Shown here piece by piece: positions 33,101 through 42,200 of a stretch of DNA of 64,000 nt. The position numbers and the translations under genes were made by a program. The stretch covers positions 19,103,501 through 19,167,500 of the forward strand of contig NC_135245.1 of NCBI RefSeq assembly GCF_947623445.1, read 5' to 3'. Each line of letters begins with the position of its first letter. Position 1 is the stretch's first letter. The notes beneath the pieces were generated by a model. The model ran no database searches, was not told the origin of the DNA, and saw only the letters and a program-made list of their open reading frames with translations. This stretch comes from Clavelina lepadiformis (taxonomy: Eukaryota; Chordata; Ascidiacea; Aplousobranchia; Clavelinidae).

Positions 33101-35296
33101 ACGTTACAAAGTAGTCTAATGTTTTTCCAAAAGTAGCTTGAAACTGGGTCAATACCCGGGCTTGGAGTAGTTGATTCCAGGCCCGTAACAGTATTCGACC
33201 TTGTGTGTGCTAATTCCGTCGCATTTTGCACTTCTCCAATGCCAGAGCTGGTAGTTGTTGTTGATTCGGGGCTTGCATTAACAGTGGGCGTTGCTGACGC
33301 ATCGGTTTGATTGCTAGGATTCAAAATTCCAGCCACGTAGCCAAAGTAGCTTCCGACCGATGCCGCAACGATTATAAGTAGAAGAAGAAAACCTAACGCA
33401 GTCATTCGTCTGCGCAGTTTGGAGCAACCTGAATAAAAGTACGCGTGGTGGAAGAAAACCAGCATTCTTCTTGGCTAAAACATGAGTATGAGGAAATCAT
33501 CCAACAACAGAACTATAGCCTATATAAAATAGGTCTCAGTGTTAATTTATAAGGTACAGTATGCTGCGTGGTTTCACTTTTAATCCCAAAAAGTCTTCGT
33601 AAAATATTCACTTGGTTCTTCTTTTGTGTGGCTTGTACAACTGCATTTTCGTCAGAATACATATGATCTGAAAATGTATGAAATAATTAAAACAGTTTAA
33701 TAATGGTGCAAGATCTTATAGAAAGCTTTACTAACAGCCCACAAAAGGCTATACCTTTTAAATTCTAGCGACAGTTTAGACCAGAGCAAATACGTACAAA
33801 AAGTAAAGAATTTTCAATAAAAATGTTTGGCTATCATGTGTTCAAGAAGTTTAAGTCAATTTAATTAACCGAGAAGTTTTAAGGCTACTTGAGTTTATAT
33901 TTTAAAGATATGTTGGATTGAAAGCATAGAATTATAAGATAACCAAATTGAATCACGACAATGTGTCCACATCAGTTCATAAACATTTAACAAATATAGA
34001 ACATAGGCCTAAGCTTAAATTTTATTCAAGGAGATAATAAAAAATTATTCAATTTGTATAGTCTCGACATAACTATAGTGAAAAGTACGCTAATCTTGTT
34101 AGATTGACTCCCGTTGATTGACAAACTAACTTGTTTTATTTTACATTTTTTTAAACACTAAATATATTCTGCAAGTAGCCTTCATGCTAAAGTGAAGATT
34201 AAAGTTATACGAAGTAATGAGGTACTTACAGGAATTGATTGCCTTGCAGAGTTCCGGAAACTTTAAGTCAAAATCTTTCTCGTTTGAAAAATCGTGATAG
34301 AGTTTTCCAGCAATCACACATTCTGAACGAAGTGTAAGAAAATACAAGACACGTTTTCATTTTCTTACAAATGTCAAAGTTTTTTTTACGAGTTAAGTTA
34401 CAATGGACTAACTTAACAATTTTTCCGGTTCAAAACTTTTCTCAGTGTAAATGGGAACGATCGGAATTTTCAAATCTGCTGCCATAAAAGCTTCTCTTCG
34501 ACAATTTTCACTTTCTTGATATTTCTTTGACACAAATATAAGAACGACGTAGGCGTTACGAACTGCCTGGTACATTTGATCATAAATATTTTTCTGCATG
34601 TATTTGATGTCGATCCAAACTTTATATCCACGTTTCTCCAACTTTTTGCAAACCTAAGAAAACAGAAGAACATATGAAAATCAACACAATACCTTTGAAT
34701 GCTGTTGTCAAAATGCCAATTGTTGTATAAAATGTCGTCACAAGCTTTTACTTTTTTGGCCAATTTTTGTGATTCCCAATTGTAACTGATCATGACGTGT
34801 TTCTCGTCGTTTCTCGTTGCTTTCGGTTGTGAAGAAGTTGGGTCGGCTTCAATGACCTAATAAATAGATTTACAGTGAGGGAACAATCTTTTCTGCAAGA
34901 GCTTGTACTTGGATCTTAACGTCGGAATAATTCGAACCATGTAGTTAAAATCGTACAAATTGCAGCAATATTTCAAATTTTGTTTTATACTTTATGCTAT
35001 TCCATAACCCAAACCGTCGTAGATATATACCAATAAAATCAAATTTATCAACAAATATTGTATTTGGCGTCCTTTTGCTGTCCCTTGTATAGTGGGACTA
35101 TTCAGTTGTACGTATTTGTAGGTATTTGTACGAGTTCTTCTGTACAGCGCAAACTGTTTATCATTGCAATGCTATAAATAGAAAACATATAAACACCTTC
35201 TTACAGCTAAATGCTGTTTCACACAAAACTTACGGTTATTGGACCTAGGTCCATATATTCGTTGCTTGTGGATTCATCGTCTTCTGATGAATCCAT
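30124..35296 (-). CDS. TIR - membrane span - fibrinogen-like receptor, copy 3, with long Ser/Thr-rich stalk
   Basis: Ten exons in descending order: 35296-35234, 34856-34752, 34653-34413, 34322-34230, 33428-33156, 32827-32700, 32367-32271, 32189-32090, 30628-30558, 30356-30124; 467 residues. The acidic N-terminus MDSSEDDEST is followed by NEYMDLGP, a possible SH2-binding tyrosine site. TIR at about 42-160 has [22 protein letters not shown] and [17 protein letters not shown] (E110 at the putative catalytic position). Basic SKLRRR precedes the span (about 176-199). The stalk (about 200-258) is far longer than in copies 1 and 2 and rich in Ser, Thr and Asn, as in mucin-like spacers. FBG (259-467) has the shared [13 protein letters not shown] exon, [41 protein letters not shown] and EMKIRTSR. 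Intron 8 is 1,461 bp, against 83 bp in copy 1, because of an insertion. Confidence 0.88.
30690..32050. mobile_element. GC-richer insert in intron 8 of copy 3, probably a LINE fragment
   Basis: Roughly 1.3 kb, more GC-rich than its surroundings, fills an intron that is tiny in the paralogues. A plus-strand frame at 31856-32056 reads ACECGAEEEIADHI, resembling the Cys-rich tail of many non-LTR retrotransposon proteins (CxCG...DHI). No full reverse transcriptase, terminal repeats or target duplication were recognised and the edges are approximate. Family assignment is weak. Confidence 0.4.
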
Positions 35297-36180
35297 TTGT
35301 TGGAGAGAATCAGTGTATTAATTATTCACAGCCCTAAGTGTTGTAATTTGTAAGCTGCTTCTTTCAATGAGAAAATAAAAATGGCCTGTTATGTGACATT
35401 TAGATAATGAGAAACTTTCTTCACCCAAACGATCACATTCTTAATGACTGCATGTAAACGTTTCGTGGTGTTGCTTGTAAACATTCACCAAATCTGAAAT
35501 CTAAAGTTGAAAATTTCAGTTTCTTGCTCAAATCTTCTCTGCCCATATTTACTACTATATGTTATTTGTAGCTACATGGTCTTTTATTCATAAAGATGTT
35601 CAATCAATTTTAGGTACTCAACAAATTAATTTTTAGGTACATATCTTCATCAATTCATTATCTTAAATGACTGCTGCGTCTCTGCTGTGCAGGTGATCAG
35701 CTATCTTGCTGAATCAGGTTACTATACAATGCACGTACAGTGTACATCCACTCATACCAATCAGCGTTTTAAGAATTCCTGTGTTGATATGCGTTGTATA
35801 AACATGACAAATAGTTGTGTCACTGTTGCAGGTATTCTGTATTAGGTTTAATGCACGTAATGTCAACTAGCATGCAAGCAGACGCGCCATATGCGCTTTA
35901 GCATTGCACAAACAAGATGAATGCACGCATGGCCATACATTCGTGTACGTTAGCAGATGTGACTGCAAAGTCGCGGCGCCAAACCGGGGTAAGAATTGTG
36001 AATCAGAAGCAAATTGTAATATCCGCGTGTGATGTAACAGAACAACTGTAATATATGTAGGGTGCCTTTATGTATTACAATATTTTGCCGGGCTGTCAAG
36101 CGTGTTCTTGAAAGGCAAAACTTCCTCTTATTGCCATGAGTTCAAACAGTTCTGTTCGTTAAAGATTGCCTAAACTTTCC
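35297..36180. other. Upstream of TIR-FBG copy 3, no gene recognised
   Basis: Should hold the copy 3 promoter. No exon or repeat was seen. Confidence 0.4.
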
Positions 36181-36300
36181 CATTTTCATTTCGTTACTAA
36201 TGATATTGGAGGAAGCTGAATGAAAACCGAAGACATAAGTTCTATTCAACTTGGCTCTTTCGTTTAGAAAGAAGCACTTTTTAACACCACTCTTTCTTAA
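36181..36300 (-). pseudogene. Remnant of an FBG last exon
   Basis: The plus-strand text TTTTCATTTCGTTACTAA, then TTCTATTCAACTTGGCTC, follows the reverse complement of the TIR-FBG last exons (compare 30133-30240: TTTTCATTTCGCTACTAAC and TTCAAGTTGGCACTGTCGC). The conserved block coding for NLNG and EMKIR is still traceable, but the frame is lost and no other exon of the gene was found. It suggests a fourth TIR-FBG-type copy once lay here. Confidence 0.6.
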
Positions 36301-37036
36301 AATGTACATGCTGTTTGTTTTTATGTTACTTCGACCACCGAAAAACTCGTTTGATTTACTAAGTTGGCTTCAAGCTTCAGTTGGCTTCAAGCTTCAGTTG
36401 GCTCGTTTTGACAACATGAAATCGTCTTTATCTCTACATCGGTTAAAGTTTTTATTGTATTTTCATCCTTCTCAACGGTAAAATTGTTGAAACAAACAAT
36501 CTAGAATTTCTGTTGATCCATACTTAGGCCTATAGCTTTGCCAGCAATTAGGCGCATGGCAGACAACTAAGTAATTAAAATAAGCATAAGCTATGCAGAA
36601 AATTTTTAGAAATTTAAAACATATGAAGTTTGGTTTGCTTATGCTTGGTAACATATTTCGATCATTTCCAGTTTAATCAATTTTGTTACTATAATAGTAA
36701 TTATACTATATAATAATTATATGACAATCAACATTCGTACGCAAATATTCAAAAGTACTGTAGGATAGAAATTATACTTTGACATTTTTTTATATTGCAT
36801 ATTACCTACAACTATACTTTCCAGTTTGGGATGCCGTTTCTGTAGAATGTGTTTTGGCCCATCAGTTAAAAGAAATCTATCTAAACGATTTGAAAGACGT
36901 TTTCTAACTCGCTTTGCCGTTGTCTTCTATAAACAGCAAGCTTAAACTGCTGACAGTTGAGTCGATGTATTCAGGTAAAAGACAGACAACCGAGCAGCTG
37001 AATCGTTCAGCACCTTTGTGAAGTGACAATGTCCTT
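36301..37036. other. Upstream region of the myosin light chain gene
   Basis: No gene. A 17-bp unit (TTGGCTTCAAGCTTCAG) is duplicated in tandem at about 36364-36397. CAGCTG at 36995-37000 and CAGTTG near 36954 are E-boxes suitable for a muscle bHLH factor, close to the TATA box. Confidence 0.4.
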
Positions 37037-37045
37037 TATATAAAA
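37037..37045 (+). promoter_or_regulatory. TATA box of the myosin light chain gene
   Basis: TATATAAAA lies about 120 bases before the start codon, placing transcription start near 37067. The two E-boxes are 40-85 bases upstream. Confidence 0.55.
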
Positions 37046-37160
37046 AAAGTCGAAGTGCTTCTTGCCATTAAGTCAGAGTCACTGTTCCACGATTACAATA
37101 GCATATTGTTCGATTAAACTTCTGCAAGTCTTTTAGACGTTTTACGAACCAACCAGAAAA

Positions 37161-38783
37161 ATGGTAAGATAAGCTAAGACTAAGTTATTACTTCTTTTGT
37201 GTGCTGCAACATTAGCCTATGTGACACATGAAGGTTTTGAAAACTAGGCATTTGGAACATTGAGGATGCAAAGGTCTTTTTTAGACACTGCGACGTGAAA
37301 TAATTGTACGCCAGTATTATTTTAATAGTAATTAGCATTTTCACAGTCACTGTTCTTTCTAGGCCGGTGGACGTAAAGGCAAAAAGGAAGGAGGCAAGAA
37401 AGCCCAGAAAGCGACATCAAACGTCTTTTCAATGTTCGATCAGAATCAGATCCAAGAATTCAAGGAGGTACAAATTCCCGAAACTGTACTCGGTATTAAC
37501 TGTAATAATCAAAGATTAATTTACGTTGAAGTGAGTTTAATTCCGTACAAGGCCATGCTAAGTATTTTCTACTTCACTTTTTAGGCGTTTTCCATGATCG
37601 ACGCCAACCGCGACGGTTTCATCGACAAAATTGATCTGAAAGACACCTACGCTTCTCTTGGTTAGCGCTTGCTTAAACAATACGATAAATAACTTTAAGA
37701 AACAATTAGGCTTACGGAAGTAAAAAAGAAAATTGATCCCGAAGGCTGAAGGGTTTTAGTAAACATGTTCTTTTATACTTTATTTATAAGAAAAGTCTTA
37801 GCAGTTTGTTTAGTAAAGTTTCTTTATTTCAAACTTTCAAAGTCGCCTAATCATTTGGTAAAATCTTACAGGCATCAGAGACGTGAAGATGGAGAAATTA
37901 GAAGCGATGATTTTGGAAGCTCCAACAGCGATCAACTTCACTGTTTTCCTTAACATGTTGGCCGACAAACTTCATGGTAGGCTGAGAGAAGAACAAAACT
38001 TGTTGAAAAAATAAATTAATTAATTATTTAATTGATAAATAAATTAACAAATGTTTAAAGACTTTTCCAAAATTTGCGAAACCATGTTCAATAAATTTTT
38101 TATCCAGGCACCGACCCTGAAGACACCATTGTTCAGGCTTTTAAGCTCCTTGATCCCGAAGGGAAAGGAATTCTTCACAAGGATTAGTGAGTAAAATTTC
38201 TATCCTGTCTTAACTTAGTTATGTAGCCGATTTAACCAACTAATCATAACCTAACTATAGAATGTTGATGTAGTCTAGGCTTGCATTTGAAGCATACGTG
38301 TGCTATCAATTAGTGATAGGCTATAGCCTATTAGCTTATTTATAGCCTAGGCCTATTATATAGGTTATAGCCTATTATATAGGAATAGCCTATTATATAG
38401 GAATAACTTATTATATAAGTTATAGCCTAATAGCTTATTTATAGCCTATTTTTTTTTCTATTTTCAGCCTCTCCCAACTTCTTATGACCCAAGCCGACAA
38501 ATTCACAAAGGAAGAGGTTAAATTTTGCGCACTTTTTATAACTTTTTAATAACGTTTAAACTAAGTTACACACCTATCGTCAATGCCCTAAACTAAACAT
38601 TAAACTTTTTATTTAAAAAGATTAAAAGTCTAACCGTATTTTACCGAGATAAAAAACTAAGTGTTAACATATTTTCCTCTTTAGATCGACCAAATGTTTG
38701 AAATCGCTCCGATCGATGTTGCTGGAAACCTTGATTACAAATCTCTCTGTTACATCATCACCCACGGCCAAGAAGAAGAATAA
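37161..38783 (+). CDS. Muscle myosin regulatory light chain
   Basis: Seven coding exons: 37161-37163 (the ATG alone), 37363-37467, 37585-37660, 37872-37976, 38108-38186, 38468-38516 and 38685-38783; 171 residues, about the size of chordate MYL2-type light chains. A basic Gly/Lys N-terminus leads to [10 protein letters not shown], where the Thr-Ser pair is the kinase target site of the family. EF-hand 1 is intact ([12 protein letters not shown]) and should bind divalent metal. Later motifs [16 protein letters not shown] and NLDYKSL, then ITHG near the end, match sarcomeric regulatory light chains closely. It binds the myosin heavy-chain neck and tunes contraction. A compact promoter with TATA and E-boxes fits muscle expression. 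The symbol is left blank because orthology to one vertebrate MYL gene is not shown. Confidence 0.96.
38315..38450. repeat. Imperfect tandem repeat of TATAGCCTATTATATAGG-like units
   Basis: Units such as TATAGCCTATTATATAGG and AATAGCCTATTATATAGG repeat through most of intron 5 of the myosin light chain gene, with TAGCCTA and TAGGCTA giving local inverted symmetry. Confidence 0.85.
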
Positions 38784-38825
38784 TCATACTAAAATTAGTA
38801 ATGGAAAATCCAAATGTTTTTCCCT

Positions 38826-38831
38826 AATAAA
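38826..38831 (+). promoter_or_regulatory. Poly(A) signal of the myosin light chain gene
   Basis: AATAAA 43 bases past the stop codon. Confidence 0.7.
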
Positions 38832-39241
38832 GCAAATATTAATTGCATAAAATTGTCTGTATTAAATCAGCGTCAATAAATTTGCTACCCTTTTTAATTT
38901 TTTCGGTTTATAACTTGTCGTTTTCATTAAAACAAACAAATTTTGTCAATATAATATAGGTATTTGCTTGCTACGCGATTAAAGTTAGAATGCAGACATA
39001 TTTCTTTAACTAGAAATATAAAAAAATAGCATATTATAAATAAAACAATACCAAGTAATCTTTAGATAAAAGAACGACACAAGTCAGTTTATTGGATGTT
39101 GCGCTGTACGATTTCGATGTGAAATCAGCTGTTGCAACGTAAACAAAACGTGACGTAATTGGGGCGTTCTCAAAAGTTGATTCAAGCGAGATTTGAAATG
39201 ATGAATGAATGACGTAGTTTTTGTTTTTGCACGGTGCAGTA
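38832..39241. other. Intergenic, promoter region of the SLCO gene
   Basis: Includes TGACGTAA near 39150 and GACGTAG near 39210, which are CRE-like. No gene. Confidence 0.35.
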
Positions 39242-42200
39242 ATGACGAGTAGCAGTAGTAGTTTGTCCTATGATGAACTAATAAACAACTCGGACCACGA
39301 GACCTGCGGCTTTGAAGTTGGCTGTAACGCTAAAAGAAAAAGGTAGCAAAGTTTTACTGCATATTTTCTGGATTGGAAACTAGCCTATGGCAATTTTTAA
39401 CGAAAATTTGCTTTAGCAAGGACACAAATTGTGACGTGACAGCACGCATTGAAGCCTCAATTTGTATGATTTCGTTATAAATTTGTGTCCAGATGACCAA
39501 ATTTGCCTTTGTTAGGCTAGAAATTTAGTATAAATGGGGTATGAATGCTCGGCACTGGAGTTGCATTGGTGACAACTAACCAGTAAAATCGTAAAACCGC
39601 CATTTTTCCACTCTGGTATCTTGATGGACTAATTGTTAGGCCAATTTTTAGTGCTGTGTTGTGATTTTGATTGCAGTTATTATTTCATTCAAATTTGACT
39701 GTGACTGATAATTTAAGTTTGCAGATTAAGCTAAAATGCTTAATAAAGGATTCTATTTTGGATTTTAGATTTCCATTCAAATTTTTGCAGTGCTTTGCTA
39801 CTCCAAAATACGCGTTGGGATTTCTATGTTTAGCCAGTCTCGGTCAAGGTTTTGTTACAAGTGGGCTTTTAAGTGTCGTCATATCAACCTTAGAAAAAAG
39901 GTACGTGATCTAGAAATAGATTTTGAAGTTATCTACTGACTTATTCACGTCGACACAAATTACACCTACTGATAGCTGCTGCCATATTTTTTATTTTAAA
40001 AAAAATGCAAACAAATTTTCTCTGCCTTCTAATTCTTTTTGAACCGTTGGTTTACAAAAATTTTGTGCCAACTCAAGCCTCAAAAGTTCCAAGTTCCTCA
40101 AAAAAAAAAATAAATATATTGTTTTGGTGAAGAACAGGTTATCATAAGACAAGCATGTGTGCGAATTGTCATTTCTCATTGAAAAGAAATCATGTGTTTT
40201 TGTCTTATTTATTGTTCATGGTATATCCTCTGTGCAAACATAGTTTCATGATAATGCGAAAGCAAATGTTTACTTGATTATCAAATGTTTTGCGCGTTGT
40301 TATTTTTTTACTCTTTAATCCATAAAGGTTTATAGCAGGGCCCAGGGGTGTGCAACCTTTTGTACAAGAGGGCCAGATCCCAACAACTGGTTGAAACCGC
40401 GGGCCACACCTTTAATTAACATACACGTAGTTAAAAGCACAAAATCAATAACAGTTTCTTTCGTTATTGGTCTTGTGACTTTATTAGGGGTTATCTCCTT
40501 GCAGAAATATAAGTTAAGACGCAGGAATTTCTAAAGAAAACTGCAATTTAAATTTATTGTCACACCCGCTTTAAACGAATTCAGTGAGAAATTTGCAACT
40601 GGCTCATTTTCCCGACGACTTTTTCCAAATTTGCTTCAAAGGAAGTGCTAGCAATTCGAAGTCCATTTTCCAAGTGTTCGTCTGTCAAAACCGATCGATA
40701 GGGGGATTTCATGAAGCCCATTTTGGAAAAAAATTGTTCGCACAAATACGTCGAGCCAAAAAGTGCCGAACTCACACTTCATTTTAGGGCACATTTCTTG
40801 TGCAATATCCATAATGCACTGCTTCACAAAATTGCCGTCAGAATACGGTTTCATGCTTTTAGCTATTCTTAGTGCAATTAAGTAACTGCACCGGACTGCT
40901 TTTTCGCTATCACTGTGCATTTTTCGAATCATCAAACGTTGAATTTTTAATTCTTCCTGCAGTTGCTTTACTTTCAGCTCTCTGTTATGTCCAGCTAGCT
41001 TTCCATAAACATCTTTAGAATGCATTGTCTTGTAGTGTCGTTTAACGTTGCACTCTTTTGTAGCATTAACAGTTTGCTTGCAAATAAGACATAAAGGCCT
41101 TTTATCTGTATTTTCAATGAAGAAGTACTCAAAAGTCCATCTTGTCTGAAACATTCGATTCTCATCCTTCAACTTTCTCTTTTTTGTCTGCTGCAAATTT
41201 GCTACAAAATTAGCCATTGCAGAGTGATTAGTAAATCTCATATATATTACAATTATTTGCAGAGTGAAAAGTTTGTACCTGAAAACCAGTTTACAGTAAG
41301 TCAGTCATTTCAAGGTGCTAGTTAAGACTGTGACATACTTTAGCTACTGTATCTCTCAGACTATTTACTAATTGCTTAACCTTCAATTGCCCTTTCTTAC
41401 TTATTTAACAGCGTCTACATTTTCCTTGAAATGCTAACTGCTCAGCAATTGACATCTTTGTGAATTGCGTTCTTGCTTTGCACAAGCTAGCCGTTAGGCC
41501 AGAGGTCGGGAACCTATGGCTCGCGAGCCAGATGTGGCTCTTTTCATGACGGCATCTGGCTCGCAGATAAATCTAAGCTGGCATTTCTTAGCTCGATTGT
41601 TACGAATAAAACTTTTTCTGTAATTTTAAGTCGCAATAACAGTAAGAAACATGTTATTAAAGAGTAAATTCAGGCATTTACCGTAGTCTAAAGTTGTTGG
41701 TTTTGCTTAAAAATGCACACGTTAGTTGCATTAATTGTTGAAAAATATTATATGGCTCTCACGGAAATACAATTAAAAATATGTAGCTTTCATGGCTCCC
41801 TTAGCCAAAAAGGTTCCCGACCCCTGCGTTAGGCCCTAATCGTCTGTCTGTGACGCAACAATACCCTAACGGTTAAGGTATTGTTACGTCACAGACATTC
41901 AGCCAAGGTTTGATTCAGCACTGCAAGGGGATTGGAATTGATTGCACATAGCAGACTAAACTAAATTAAAACTCGTTTCGCGGGCCGCACACCGTTCAAA
42001 ATTGTCACTTCTCCGCGGGCCGCATATTTTTCCTTTGCGGGCCGCATTTGGCCCGCGGGCCGCGGGTTGCACACCCCTGGTTTATAGGAATAGCTGTTAT
42101 TGTTAGTTCTTTGGTTCATTTAAACTGTACCTCATGTGTGATTTACTTACCTAGGCCAGGTAAACCTATTAATAATTGTTTTGCAGATTTCATTTGCAGA

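Larger units (their letters stand above)
40336..42079 (-). mobile_element. hAT transposon, internally deleted
   Basis: CAGGGGTGTGCAACC at 40343-40357 is exactly inverted at the right end (GGTTGCACACCCCTG, ending 42079), and GTTTATAG flanks both sides (40328-40335 and 42080-42087), an 8-bp duplication. Seven extra bases, CAGGGCC, lie between the left duplication and the terminal repeat. The minus strand keeps the transposase N-terminus with a BED-type zinc finger (CLICKQTVNA, then HYKTMH; about 41241-40790) and the C-terminal dimerisation part (LFGSTYLCEQFFSKM, about 40775-40581). The catalytic core between them is missing, so the element is non-autonomous. It lies in SLCO intron 2 and hosts a second hAT MITE. 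Confidence 0.9.

Noticed and set aside
13435-35296. Reading the FBG cluster as the Ciona Themis self-sterility genes
   Set aside because: Themis pairs combine a secreted fibrinogen-like ligand with a polycystin-1-like receptor. Here every FBG protein is membrane-anchored with TIR or CCP modules, and no polycystin-like gene is present.
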